Source: a virus
Virus record (IMG/VR): IMGVR_UViG_3300043775_001487
Coordinates: 1 to 53,393 of that record
DNA: 53,393 nucleotides
Strand: one strand, 5' to 3'
Positions 17,631-26,681 of the stretch are shown here, piece by piece. The position numbers and the translations under genes are program-made. Numbering within the stretch: position 1 is the first letter of the stretch; the number at the start of each line of letters is the position of its first letter. The notes below the pieces were generated by a model. The model was not told the origin of the DNA. It was given only the letters and a program-made list of their open reading frames with translations, and did no database searches.

Positions 17631-20600
17631 GATACAACGGTATACGGTATCGGTGTATATGGTGTTGGTTATACGGCCGGTGGTACCAGATCAGGTGGTG
17701 TTGTTGGTGAAGGACACGTATCAGATACAACAGACACCGGTTCATCGATCGGTGTACGTGGCTATGCGTTAGATGCACATGCTGGTGGAATGAATATTGG
17801 TTTGTATGGAAGTGCTGCTAATGGTTCGGGAAATTACGCACTGTACATGGCTTCTGGTGATATCAATTCAGCAACTACACAATCGTGGTTTTTGAATGGT
17901 GATTTAACATTTTCTGGTGCATACACCGTAACTATTCCAACATTAAGTTCTACGACGGTTAATGCGACGTCAGTTAACAATGTGACTATCACCAAACCAG
18001 CAGCCAATTCGACACTTACTATACTTGATGGAAAAACGTTAACCGCAAATAATACATTAACCTTCACTGGTACTGATTCTTCTTCTGTGAATTTTGCTGC
18101 AGGTGGTGATGTAGTTTACAAGGCGAACAAATTATCTGATTTGGCTTCTACTACTTCAACTGAATTAGCGGGTGTTATATCAGACGAAACTGGTACTGGA
18201 TCGTTGGTGTTTGCTAACACTCCAACATTAGTAACACCAGCATTGGGAGTTGCAACAGCTACTAGTATTAATAAAGTTACATTTACTGTACCATTAAATG
18301 GATCAACACTTACAATAGCTGATGGAAAAACGTTAACCGCAAATAATACATTAACCTTCACTGGTACTGATTCTTCTTCTGTGAATTTTGCTGCAGGTGG
18401 TGATGTAGTTTACAAGGCGAACAAATTATCTGATTTGGCTTCTACTACTTCAACTGAATTAGCGGGTGTTATATCAGACGAAACTGGTACTGGATCGTTG
18501 GTGTTTGCTGATACGCCCACTGTAATAACCCCTAATGTCACAACTTCAATCACCACCGATAGTACTACCTTTGCTTTGATAGATACCAATGCTACAACTG
18601 TTCATTTTGCAAGAGCAGCAACTGCGATTGGTATTGGTAGTGGATTACCTGGTATAACCACAATTAATCATGATTTACAGGTTGCTGGAAATATCACGTT
18701 TGGTGCTGGTGCTACACAACTGAGTGCCACTGTTATAAACGTTGAAGATCCGTTAATATACCTGGCAGATAACAACCCAGCTGATATATTAGATATTGGT
18801 ATCGTTGCAGCATATAACAATGGAGTTCATACTCACACCGGGTTAATTCGTGATGCCTCTGATAGTGAATGGAAACTTTTTAGTGGTGTTGTATCAGAGC
18901 CGGTTGATAACGTCATAGATTTAACAGGTGCGGTCTATGATAATTTAAAAATTGGTGGGTTAAATGCAACTACTGGAACTTTTAGTAGTGGGGTTTCTGC
19001 AACACAGTTAACTTCAACTATCGCTGATGGTACAGCACCATTTGTAGTAACATCAACCACGACTGTTGCAAATTTAAAAGCAGCTAAAGTAGAAACAAAT
19101 GCTAATTTGACAGGTGTTATCACTTCAATTGGTAACGCAACGTCTATTGCGAGTCAAACTGGTACTGGTAGTACATTTGTAGTTGATGACACACCAACAT
19201 TAAAAACTCCAGTATTGGGGGTCGCAACAGCAACATCGATTAATAAAGTTGCATTTACTGCACCGACAAATTCGGCAACATTAACGCTTGCAGATGGCTC
19301 TACCTTAGCCACTTCAGGTTCTAATAGTATTACATTAACATCTACTGGAACTACAAACGCCACACTCCCAGCTGGTACTGTGACGTTGGTTGATTCTACA
19401 GTTACTACTCTGTCAAGTTTAGCATCAGTTGGTACTATAACAACTGGTACTTGGTCAGGATCATTTGGGTCGGTTTCTGGTTCAAATTTAACAAATGTTA
19501 ATGCGTATGGTTTAAAAACAGCAACAGGTGTAGTTGCGGTATCCTCAGCAACTGCTCCAACGAACGGCCAAGTATTAATGGCATCTAATGATACAACTGC
19601 TAGTTGGGTTACGCCTGCCCCTAGTGGTGTTACCTCAGTTAGCGGTACTGGTACTGTCAACGGATTATCATTGTCAGGTACTGTAACATCCACTGGTAAT
19701 TTGACGCTTGGTGGTACATTAAGTGTTGATTTATCTACAAGTACGGTCACCGGTACATTACCAGTTACACTGGGTGGTACTGGAGTTACAAATAGTACTG
19801 GTACGGGTAGTGTAGTTTTATCATCAACCCCAACCTTAGTAACACCGGTATTGGGAGTAGCTACTGCTACTTCTATCAACAAAGTTGCATTTACTGCACC
19901 AGAGGTTAGTGCGACATTAACACTGGCAGATGGTTCTGCTTTAGTCACATCAGGTGCTAATAGTATAACGTTAACTTCTACTGATACAACTAATGCAACC
20001 CTACCTGCTGGTACTGTAACATTAGTTGATTCTACCGTTTCTACGCTATCAAGTTTATCATCAGTTGGCACTATAACAACTGGGACATGGTCAGGATCAT
20101 TCGGCTCGGTTTCTGGGGCAACATTAACTGATGTTAATGCGTATGGATTAAAAACAGCAACCGGAGTGATATCGATATCAGGTTCTGATGCACCTACCGC
20201 CGGTCAGGTGTTGGTTGCGATTGGCAACACGAGTGCAACGTGGCAAACTGTTAGCGGTGGGAGTAGTGCAACCGGAACCGTTACCGATGTAACTGGGACT
20301 GGTAACGTGAATGGTATTACTCTTACTGGAACAGTAACAGATTCGGGTAGTTTGACACTAGGTGGAGCATTAACTGGTGTGGATTTAACTACGCAAGTTA
20401 CTGGTATTTTGCCAATCGCAAATGGTGGTACGGGAGCATCAACTGTTAGTGGTACTGGCAATGTTGTAATGAGTACTAGCCCAGCAATAAGTACTTCTAT
20501 AACTACCCCAAGTACAACATTTAGTTTAATAAACACCACTGCGACTAATGTGAATTTTGCAGGCGCTGCTACAACATTATCGGTTGGTGGTAGTACTGGA

Positions 20601-21608
20601 TCGACTACGGTTAATAATAATTTAATTGTTTCTGGTAACTTTACAGTAAATGGAACAAATAACATCATTAATACTAACAATATATCGGTAACTGATTCGA
20701 TTATAACGTTAGCGACTGGTAATACGGAAAACTCTATTGATATTGGTATAATAGGATTATACAATACTAATAATTATACTGGTCTTGTTCGTGATGCGAG
20801 TGATAGTAATACTTGGAAATTATTCGAGGGTATTACAACAGTACCAACAACAACAGTTGATTTCACGTCGGCAACCTATGGATCATTGAAAGTAGGTGCT
20901 CTCAATGCAGCAGCAACCACATTAACGGGGGCATTGAGTGGGACTACTGGTTCTTTTTCATCAACTGTAACTGGAACCCAATTAATATCAAATGTAGCAA
21001 CTGGTACGGCGCCGTTGGTTGTTACCTCAACTACACCAGTGAATAATTTGAATATCAATGGATATGCTGGCGGGTTGAAAACTACTACTGGTTCAGTTAC
21101 AACCACCGCGTCGGCTAATCCAACGACTGGTCAATTTTTAATTGCCACTGGTACAAGTACTGCTACATGGCAAACGTTAGCGGTATCATTAACCTCTCAA
21201 GTGAGCGGTGTATTACCAACAGCTAATGGTGGTACTGGAACAACCACATCATCGGGGACTGGTTCTAATGTTCTTAGTACATCACCTACTATAACTGGAT
21301 TGAAAGAAACTAATGTTACAATGGCTGCAAATGATATCAACTTATCATCTGGTAACTATTTTACAAAGACCATATCAACCGCGACAACATTAACAGTGAG
21401 TAACGTTCCCGATACTGGTACAGTTGGTTCATTTATTTTGAATTTGACCAATGGCGGTGCAGCTGCAATTACTTGGTGGTCAGGTATGAAATGGGCTGCT
21501 GGGACACCGCCAACATTAACTGCATCCGGTAGGGATTCACTTGGATTCTATACATATGATGGTGGTACTACTTGGACTGGCCTCGTACTATCCAAAGATA
21601 TTAAGTAA
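17385..21608 (+). CDS. Tail fibre protein C
   Basis: At 1407 residues this is the largest fibre protein. The N-terminal ~90 residues match fibre B. It continues with two copies of a TLTIADGKTLTANNTLTFTG segment that are identical at DNA level, two near-repeats around KTATGVV(A/I)(V/S), and three copies of a GVATATSINKVAFTAP-type segment. IEDP/VEDPLIYLADNN and SITDS-type modules with RDASD(S)..WKLF occur twice. The C-terminus (GLVLSKDIK) differs from fibre B. It has its own late box and AAAGGAAAG site. Such mosaic repeats indicate shuffling among the three fibre genes. The polyglycine adhesin gene follows. Confidence 0.8.
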   Translation: MRKNFVVKHGLEIASGGITINQGGLNIVGGDITLPSVLRIGTASGADRFPNTIVSISNTTLFTKPSELHNIGLLAEGTANGSDTTVYGIGVYGVGYTAGGTRSGGVVGEGHVSDTTDTGSSIGVRGYALDAHAGGMNIGLYGSAANGSGNYALYMASGDINSATTQSWFLNGDLTFSGAYTVTIPTLSSTTVNATSVNNVTITKPAANSTLTILDGKTLTANNTLTFTGTDSSSVNFAAGGDVVYKANKLSDLASTTSTELAGVISDETGTGSLVFANTPTLVTPALGVATATSINKVTFTVPLNGSTLTIADGKTLTANNTLTFTGTDSSSVNFAAGGDVVYKANKLSDLASTTSTELAGVISDETGTGSLVFADTPTVITPNVTTSITTDSTTFALIDTNATTVHFARAATAIGIGSGLPGITTINHDLQVAGNITFGAGATQLSATVINVEDPLIYLADNNPADILDIGIVAAYNNGVHTHTGLIRDASDSEWKLFSGVVSEPVDNVIDLTGAVYDNLKIGGLNATTGTFSSGVSATQLTSTIADGTAPFVVTSTTTVANLKAAKVETNANLTGVITSIGNATSIASQTGTGSTFVVDDTPTLKTPVLGVATATSINKVAFTAPTNSATLTLADGSTLATSGSNSITLTSTGTTNATLPAGTVTLVDSTVTTLSSLASVGTITTGTWSGSFGSVSGSNLTNVNAYGLKTATGVVAVSSATAPTNGQVLMASNDTTASWVTPAPSGVTSVSGTGTVNGLSLSGTVTSTGNLTLGGTLSVDLSTSTVTGTLPVTLGGTGVTNSTGTGSVVLSSTPTLVTPVLGVATATSINKVAFTAPEVSATLTLADGSALVTSGANSITLTSTDTTNATLPAGTVTLVDSTVSTLSSLSSVGTITTGTWSGSFGSVSGATLTDVNAYGLKTATGVISISGSDAPTAGQVLVAIGNTSATWQTVSGGSSATGTVTDVTGTGNVNGITLTGTVTDSGSLTLGGALTGVDLTTQVTGILPIANGGTGASTVSGTGNVVMSTSPAISTSITTPSTTFSLINTTATNVNFAGAATTLSVGGSTGSTTVNNNLIVSGNFTVNGTNNIINTNNISVTDSIITLATGNTENSIDIGIIGLYNTNNYTGLVRDASDSNTWKLFEGITTVPTTTVDFTSATYGSLKVGALNAAATTLTGALSGTTGSFSSTVTGTQLISNVATGTAPLVVTSTTPVNNLNINGYAGGLKTTTGSVTTTASANPTTGQFLIATGTSTATWQTLAVSLTSQVSGVLPTANGGTGTTTSSGTGSNVLSTSPTITGLKETNVTMAANDINLSSGNYFTKTISTATTLTVSNVPDTGTVGSFILNLTNGGAAAITWWSGMKWAAGTPPTLTASGRDSLGFYTYDGGTTWTGLVLSKDIK
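18027..18215 (+). repeat. Exact 189-bp direct repeat, first copy
   Basis: Base-for-base identical, by eye, to 18321-18509; the offset of 294 bp preserves the reading frame and duplicates 63 codons plus spacer. Confidence 0.93.
18321..18509 (+). repeat. Exact 189-bp direct repeat, second copy
   Basis: Second copy of 18027-18215. Identity over 189 bp, including silent positions, points to a very recent duplication or gene conversion. Confidence 0.93.
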
Positions 21609-21613
21609 TATAT

Positions 21614-21642
21614 ATGGGCGGTTAGCTTTGCTAACCGCCCAT
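21614..21642 (+). terminator. Hairpin, probable terminator
   Basis: ATGGGCGGTTAGC and GCTAACCGCCCAT form a 13-bp stem with a TTT loop, 5 nt after the fibre stop. It lacks a clear T tail, so it may instead protect the mRNA end. Confidence 0.6.
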
Positions 21643-21846
21643 CTCCAATTCTAAGATTGTTTCAATTTTAGTTTTGATGACCGTGTAAACACTGGTAATA
21701 TCGATAATAATATTAGCAGATAGAAGACGCAACACAGTAAACTTTAGTAGGATTGATTTTCCTTCCATCAGATTTAGATAATACCGTGGATGGTTTACAA
21801 TACTGGTAATACATAGAAAATACGAATTTAGTATAAGGAGAAATAA

Positions 21847-22731
21847 ATGAGTAGTTTAATGAAATTCCATAGACGAACAAACACAAAAAATGTAGCTTTA
21901 GTAGACTGGGCGTATACGTTTAATGGTCAAACAACCCCACTAACGATAAATGCGGCCACATTAACTTCTTGGGGGATGCCACCGACTGGTATTGCCAATA
22001 TCACATTGACTTTATCAGGAGCCACAACGAGTGATAGCACATCACCTGCAATAACATTCGCGTCTGATATCGCGGCACCAGGGAGAAAAATAAATTTTAT
22101 CATTAACGCAGTTATCTTCGGTAAAGGTGGTGCAGGTGGTAAAGGTGGTAATCCTTATACAACTGGTTCAGCAGGTGGTGCAGGTGGCACTGCGTTATCC
22201 GTTAACACAGCAATTACTATAACTAATAATAGTATAATTTACGGTGGTGGTGGTGGTGGTGGTGGTGGTGGTGGTAATTATGGATGTGGTGGTGGTGGTG
22301 GTGGTGGTGCTGGTGGTGGCGGTGCTGGTGGTGGCGGTGCTGGTCCTAGTGGTACAACTGGAGCAACTGTAAACAGTGGTGTAGGTATTACTGGTCTAGC
22401 TGGTACAGGTGCTGCTAATGGTAAAGGTGGTCAAGGTGGTCAAGGTGGTTTTGGTGATAGTACTACTTCTGCTCGCTCGTACAATGCTGAGTCTGGTGTA
22501 CGGGGTGATGGTTTTAATCCAGGTAACGGTGGGAGTCCGGGGGTCAACGGATACTATCGAAATGGTGGTGGTGGTGGTGGTGGTGGTGGGCAGGGTGGTG
22601 CTGGTGGTAAAGGTGGTAGTAGTGTTGGTTCTGGTGCTGGTGGTAACGGTGGTAGTGCTGGTGCAGCAGTTACCGGAAATTCTAATATTTCCTGGGCGAC
22701 AACTGGTACTAGATATGGAACTATTTCATAA
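21847..22731 (+). CDS. Polyglycine-rich tail fibre adhesin (gp38-like)
   Basis: This 294-residue protein has a beta-type N-terminal part (residues 1-95) followed by a C-terminal half dominated by glycine tracts: GAGGKGG, an 11-Gly run, GAGGGGAGGGGAG, GGQGGQGG and GGGGGGGGGQGGAGGKGG. This matches the design of the gp38 adhesins of S16-type T-even phages, where stacked polyglycine type II helices form the fibre tip that binds outer-membrane proteins. Position directly after the fibres supports this. The N-terminus (MSSLMKFHRRTNTK) would attach to the fibre. TATAAGGAG precedes the ATG. Codons in the tracts are almost all GGT, prone to slippage. Confidence 0.72.
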   Translation: MSSLMKFHRRTNTKNVALVDWAYTFNGQTTPLTINAATLTSWGMPPTGIANITLTLSGATTSDSTSPAITFASDIAAPGRKINFIINAVIFGKGGAGGKGGNPYTTGSAGGAGGTALSVNTAITITNNSIIYGGGGGGGGGGGNYGCGGGGGGGAGGGGAGGGGAGPSGTTGATVNSGVGITGLAGTGAANGKGGQGGQGGFGDSTTSARSYNAESGVRGDGFNPGNGGSPGVNGYYRNGGGGGGGGGQGGAGGKGGSSVGSGAGGNGGSAGAAVTGNSNISWATTGTRYGTIS

Positions 22732-22763
22732 CTAAGTACAGTTAACATGTGTTGAATATAGTT

Positions 22764-22798
22764 GATACAAAATCACAATATAGTCGTGATTTTGTATC
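22764..22798. terminator. Bidirectional terminator between convergent genes
   Basis: GATACAAAATCAC and GTGATTTTGTATC pair perfectly around a 9-nt loop. It lies between the adhesin (+) and the repeat-protein gene (-). Confidence 0.7.
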
Positions 22799-22801
22799 AG
22801 T

Positions 22802-23542
22802 TCAACAATCAAAATACAGTTTTGCCAGATCTCGAATTTCGTCATCGCGGTCGATTAATGCTTTTTCGGTAAATCCAAGTTGTAGATAGGCGTTTAACCG
22901 GATGGTTCTATCATTATCATAAAAAGCGTTTTCATTATAGCCAAGTTGTTCATACGCTTCTAGCCTAATAGCATTTTCATAATCATCAAACGCGTGTTGG
23001 GTGTATCCAAATTTTCGATAAGCTCCAATTCTTATGTAATAACACGTATCATTTAGACAATCTAATGTATATCCTAATATTTCATACGCATTATATCTAA
23101 TCATGTCATTTGATGACTTTAATGCACGGTGGTTCCAACCAAAGTAAGAATAGTATTTGAATTGAAACGCGTAATCCTCATTATTAACACCGTAGTTAAA
23201 TATTATTGGATTATCTAATGATAATTTTAAAAATGCTTCCCATCTAATTTCTGGAGAAATATCAGTCAGTGCATCATTCCAGCATCCAAAATGACGGTAT
23301 GCTACAATTCTAATTACCATTGCAGTATCCTTTAATGCTTTCTTAGATATTCCAAATCTTTTGTATGCTTCTAGTCTAATTACATCACTAACATCGGTTA
23401 ATGCATCTTTATCAGTTTTATTGTGGAAATAATACGCAGACCTTACATATGGGTTTTGATGCATTTTTGCATCTTCTGTGAAACCATTCTTGGTATAATG
23501 TACCAATACATGAAGTATATTAGTTTCATCGTATTCAATCAT
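22802..23542 (-). CDS. 22-residue alpha-helical repeat protein
   Basis: This 246-residue protein is made of about eight tandem units of 22 residues with consensus D.d..IRL.AY..lGyt..Al, for example AIRLEAYEQLGYNENAFYDN and TIRLNAYLQLGFTEKALIDR. One central unit (near residues 112-140) is degenerate. The period is shorter than HEAT or Armadillo repeats and suggests a compact alpha-solenoid. I do not recognise a named family. It is the last gene of the minus-strand neck group and has its own late box (ATAAATA at 23568-23574). A binding or anti-host role is possible but not shown. Confidence 0.7.
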   Translation of the reverse strand: MIEYDETNILHVLVHYTKNGFTEDAKMHQNPYVRSAYYFHNKTDKDALTDVSDVIRLEAYKRFGISKKALKDTAMVIRIVAYRHFGCWNDALTDISPEIRWEAFLKLSLDNPIIFNYGVNNEDYAFQFKYYSYFGWNHRALKSSNDMIRYNAYEILGYTLDCLNDTCYYIRIGAYRKFGYTQHAFDDYENAIRLEAYEQLGYNENAFYDNDRTIRLNAYLQLGFTEKALIDRDDEIRDLAKLYFDC

Positions 23543-23562
23543 GTTGTATCCTATTAAAGTTT

Positions 23563-23943
23563 TTAAATATTTATGAGTTGTAATATGGTTTCAATCTTCG
23601 TTCGAATGATCGAATCACCCAGTGTAGTTTTCAACCCAGTATGTAAGTGACCTGGTAAACACACCAGGTCACACCATGCAAAAGTTCCAGACGATACAAA
23701 GAACTCGGACTCAACCAAACAAACATAAGTTCCAAATTCAAAACCTTTATCGGAAGAAAGATAAAGTTCGATTGGTACTATCTTACCAGTCGCATACATT
23801 CCCATTAATTCACTGGAATCTTCTAAAAGAGAATTGAGCCGCATAAATGTAGGTAAAGTCCATTTTGAATTCTCTAAAATAAGCATTACTCTACCAGTAC
23901 TTTTTGCCAAGTAGAGCAATCCAGCCCTTTTAGAATTAAGCAT
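23563..23943 (-). CDS. Degenerate NUDIX-like protein
   Basis: This 126-residue protein opens with AGLLYLAKSTGRVMLILEN and KWTLPTF, the first strands of a NUDIX fold (compare the usual AAGxL...G.vLL..R...W.lPGG), and later GTYVCLVESEFFVS...FAWCDLVCLPG. However, the catalytic Nudix box GX5EX7REUXEEXGU is not present, so hydrolase activity is unlikely. NUDIX-fold proteins next to neck genes occur in T4-like marine phages as I recall. It overlaps gp15 by 8 nt and is co-translated with it. Its role may be structural or lost. Confidence 0.45.
   Translation of the reverse strand: MLNSKRAGLLYLAKSTGRVMLILENSKWTLPTFMRLNSLLEDSSELMGMYATGKIVPIELYLSSDKGFEFGTYVCLVESEFFVSSGTFAWCDLVCLPGHLHTGLKTTLGDSIIRTKIETILQLINI
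23568..23574 (-). promoter_or_regulatory. Late promoter box, minus strand
   Basis: ATAAATA on the minus strand, 25 nt before the start of the 22-residue repeat protein; it lies inside the end of the NUDIX-like gene. Confidence 0.5.
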
Positions 23944-25348
23944 CTAGTTTAAATCCCCAGTATTCGTATGCATATTCGCCTTCGAATGCTTTAAGCCATT
24001 GGGTTCCATCCCAGCGATATTTGATACCAGTACGTAGATTTTGAATACAAGGATTACCTGGCGTATTAATATCCCAAACCGTAACCCATGAACTACCATT
24101 CCATTCTATCAGTGAATCGGCATGAATAACTGGATCACTTCCATCTGAATTTTTCCAAGCATCTGGTCCATCGTAGTTTGCAGTTCCAGTGTTAATACTT
24201 GAATTGACGTCATCGAGTATTAAGTAACGAATACCAACTGGGATATCTGATTGACTACCAAATACTTCGAGTGGGTTGAACTTATAAGGGTCGATAATCG
24301 CATCTATAGTTCCACGTGCAGCAACACCATTGACTGTACTCGCAATAATAGTATTAGAGGGAACTGTGTCTTGGTCAAAGGTAACTAAGATAATAGTTGG
24401 GTCGATATCCCAAATTTCAAACGTACCAACCATATCATAACCAGAAGGTTGTGTGAAATGCACTTGGCTTAGTTGAGTCTTTTTACCAATAGCTTCTACT
24501 ATAGCATGCCAGTTTACATGCGAATCAACTGATGTTAGTTCATAAACATTAGGTCCTTTATCAACTGCTTTGAATAAGGCAACTTTAAAGTTAAGAACAT
24601 CAACTCTTTCCCTAACATTAGCAGTAATATGATCAAATATAAGTTGATCAATATTAACCAAATCACCACTTTCAGTAAAGACATTGGCAATAACAGATTG
24701 AACAATACCCATTTTCTTAACTTTGGCAGGTGGAGAAATCCAAATAGGAATAGTAAACTCTAAGCTACAAACATCTATTTCTGATTCTAATCCTTGTGGA
24801 ATTTGACGTGAAGTAAAGGTAATATTCTTCATATTAACAACTGATAAGCTAGCCCAATCAACGAAATTATCATTGGTTTGTAATTCCAAGGTTGGGTTGA
24901 ATAGCATCAAGATTTGTTCAATTAACTGCAATTTTTGGTCAGTATTACTGGTCCATAAATCAGTTTTCATTGTTAACGTATACGGAGATGGCATTAACCG
25001 TTCTACAGTATAGTTACCACCTTGTGTATTTTGATATTCAACAGTAGCACCCGAACCAGTATAACTTCGCTGTCTTATATTGATTTTACTAACAAAAGTA
25101 GAATCAGAAGTTCTATCTCTATCCATTTCCAATCCGGTAATATAGCAACCGAATCTTGGAACTGTTGACATTTTATTTTCTGAGTTGTCTTTGATGATAC
25201 TAGCCACTTGTCGCGTCATATCACCATACATAACTGGGACATGTCTATCTTCTGAATTGGTTCCACCTGTTCTGTACTTGAATCCAATAAAGATTCGCAT
25301 AAACTGGGTAACATATCTTCTTATCTGACCATCGTAGTTGTAGTCCAT
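23936..25348 (-). CDS. 15: Tail sheath stabiliser gp15
   Basis: This 470-residue protein matches the gp15 pattern. The N-terminus has DGQIRRYVTQFMRIF followed by HVPVMYGDMTRQ (T4: RRYATLMGDLF ... RVPITYAS). Next come MPSPYTLTMKTDLWTSN and QLIEQILMLFNPTLEL (T4: NPSPIKMIYELSIFTR, QIVEQILPYFQPHF) and SLEFTIPIWISPP. In T4, gp15 caps the tail and joins it to the neck. T4 gp15 has 272 residues; here about 200 C-terminal residues are extra and end with two W-rich hairpins (WNGSSWV, YRWDGTQWL) also seen in gp14 and gp18. Encoded 3 nt after gp14. Confidence 0.85.
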   Translation of the reverse strand: MDYNYDGQIRRYVTQFMRIFIGFKYRTGGTNSEDRHVPVMYGDMTRQVASIIKDNSENKMSTVPRFGCYITGLEMDRDRTSDSTFVSKINIRQRSYTGSGATVEYQNTQGGNYTVERLMPSPYTLTMKTDLWTSNTDQKLQLIEQILMLFNPTLELQTNDNFVDWASLSVVNMKNITFTSRQIPQGLESEIDVCSLEFTIPIWISPPAKVKKMGIVQSVIANVFTESGDLVNIDQLIFDHITANVRERVDVLNFKVALFKAVDKGPNVYELTSVDSHVNWHAIVEAIGKKTQLSQVHFTQPSGYDMVGTFEIWDIDPTIILVTFDQDTVPSNTIIASTVNGVAARGTIDAIIDPYKFNPLEVFGSQSDIPVGIRYLILDDVNSSINTGTANYDGPDAWKNSDGSDPVIHADSLIEWNGSSWVTVWDINTPGNPCIQNLRTGIKYRWDGTQWLKAFEGEYAYEYWGFKLDA

Positions 25349-25351
25349 AGT

Positions 25352-26653
25352 TTAATCCGCCTCTGGTCTTAATGCTTTAGATAGACTTTGTTTTTCTTTA
25401 ATTACGTGTCCATCAATAGTTGCTACTGTATCATTATTAATAAACGTACCTTTTTGGTTTTGTCTGACTGCTTTACCTTCAAACTCATCACCAACACCAG
25501 TATCGCTATAACCAAAGTTATTAACGTTCATACGTACCGAGTCTTCAATTTTAATCCATCTTAAACCATCAAATTGGAATAATCTTTTTGGTTGGTAATC
25601 TGTTCTTAAACAAAATTGTCCGTTAACAGGTGCGATCGGGAATGAAATACCGGCAGTGAACTGTGCACCGTTGGGTGGTAAACCATCACCAACCAAATAA
25701 CCAGAGTAGCCATTTAACGTATTAGGCTGTAGTGAAGTAGGTGAAACTGTACCAGTATAACCAGACGGACTTTGGAATGCCATTGAAGCTGTTGTTCCAA
25801 CATAGATAGGGTCTCCGTTTGCATCGAATATAACATTACCATGCTCATCAGTAGCTTGCTCTTGTGCAGAAACTGACATGTCATAACTAGCTGACGCAAT
25901 TTCAACTAAGCCATAACGATCTTGTCTCATCACATAGAAGTTTTCAGTAGAATAGCCACTTAGTGGTAAATCAGCATCTGCTTGGTCTAGTACTGCATGG
26001 GTGATTTGCATTTCTTTTTCGTAGGTTGACATAATATCTCTTAGAGTCAAATCACTTTCACCATCTTCATCAGCCAATCCACTTAAGATATCTTTGAATT
26101 CTTGACTATCAACTAATGGTTTGCATTTTGCTCTGTATAAATGTGGATACCAAAGTGCAGAAAATCCTTGACTTGCTCGGCTTACTTCTTCTACTACATA
26201 GAATCGTTTTAGTGCAAATTGTAAATCATTTAACGCATACTCATCTTTAAGATGTGGTAACTCAATAACATCACCTGATATTATCTTTCTTCCTAACTTT
26301 TCGACTGTATCATTGATATGAAAACTAACGAAAATAGTATCGTTCTGTAAGAATAAACCAAACTGACTTAAGTTAAAATCAATATCTTGTACATTGTAAT
26401 GACCTCTTAGAACATAAACAGATGGATCGTACTTTCTATCTCTATTTTCTAAAAAGAGTAAATCTTGAATGTGGGTTGGGTCGTCTGTTGAATATACGGG
26501 TGTGGTTGGTGTGTTTTCAGCTGAATCACCTGGTCCAATATAACGGTGGACAAGCACATCTACTCCACCTACTTGGAACATTTCCCAGATGGTATTGTCT
26601 ATAAACTTGTAATCGCTGCCTTTTTCCGGCCTGTAGAGTGAAAGTCTCGGCAC
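25352..26653 (-). CDS. 14: Neck protein gp14
   Basis: This 433-residue protein aligns by pattern with T4 gp14: YDPSVYVLRGHYNVQDIDFN, FGLFLQNDTIFVSFHINDTV, KIISGDVIELPHLKDEYALN and RFYVVEEVSRA (T4: [40 protein letters not shown]). It forms the neck with gp13 to join head and tail. T4 gp14 has 256 residues; an insert and a W-rich module (GQFCLRTDYQPKRLFQFDGL) enlarge it here. The start is a GTG at 26653 after AGGAG. A minus-strand late box lies at 26675. gp15 follows directly. Confidence 0.85.
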   Translation of the reverse strand: MPRLSLYRPEKGSDYKFIDNTIWEMFQVGGVDVLVHRYIGPGDSAENTPTTPVYSTDDPTHIQDLLFLENRDRKYDPSVYVLRGHYNVQDIDFNLSQFGLFLQNDTIFVSFHINDTVEKLGRKIISGDVIELPHLKDEYALNDLQFALKRFYVVEEVSRASQGFSALWYPHLYRAKCKPLVDSQEFKDILSGLADEDGESDLTLRDIMSTYEKEMQITHAVLDQADADLPLSGYSTENFYVMRQDRYGLVEIASASYDMSVSAQEQATDEHGNVIFDANGDPIYVGTTASMAFQSPSGYTGTVSPTSLQPNTLNGYSGYLVGDGLPPNGAQFTAGISFPIAPVNGQFCLRTDYQPKRLFQFDGLRWIKIEDSVRMNVNNFGYSDTGVGDEFEGKAVRQNQKGTFINNDTVATIDGHVIKEKQSLSKALRPEAD

Positions 26654-26674
26654 TTGAATCTCCTAGTTTAATGA

Positions 26675-26681
26675 TATTTAT
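26675..26681 (-). promoter_or_regulatory. Late promoter box, minus strand, for gp14-gp15
   Basis: ATAAATA on the minus strand, 21 nt before the GTG of gp14 and overlapping the end of the HNH gene. Confidence 0.6.

Noticed and set aside
19154-20071. 305-codon minus-strand frame inside fibre C
   Set aside because: Antisense shadow of repetitive fibre coding sequence; no start signal and no recognisable domain.
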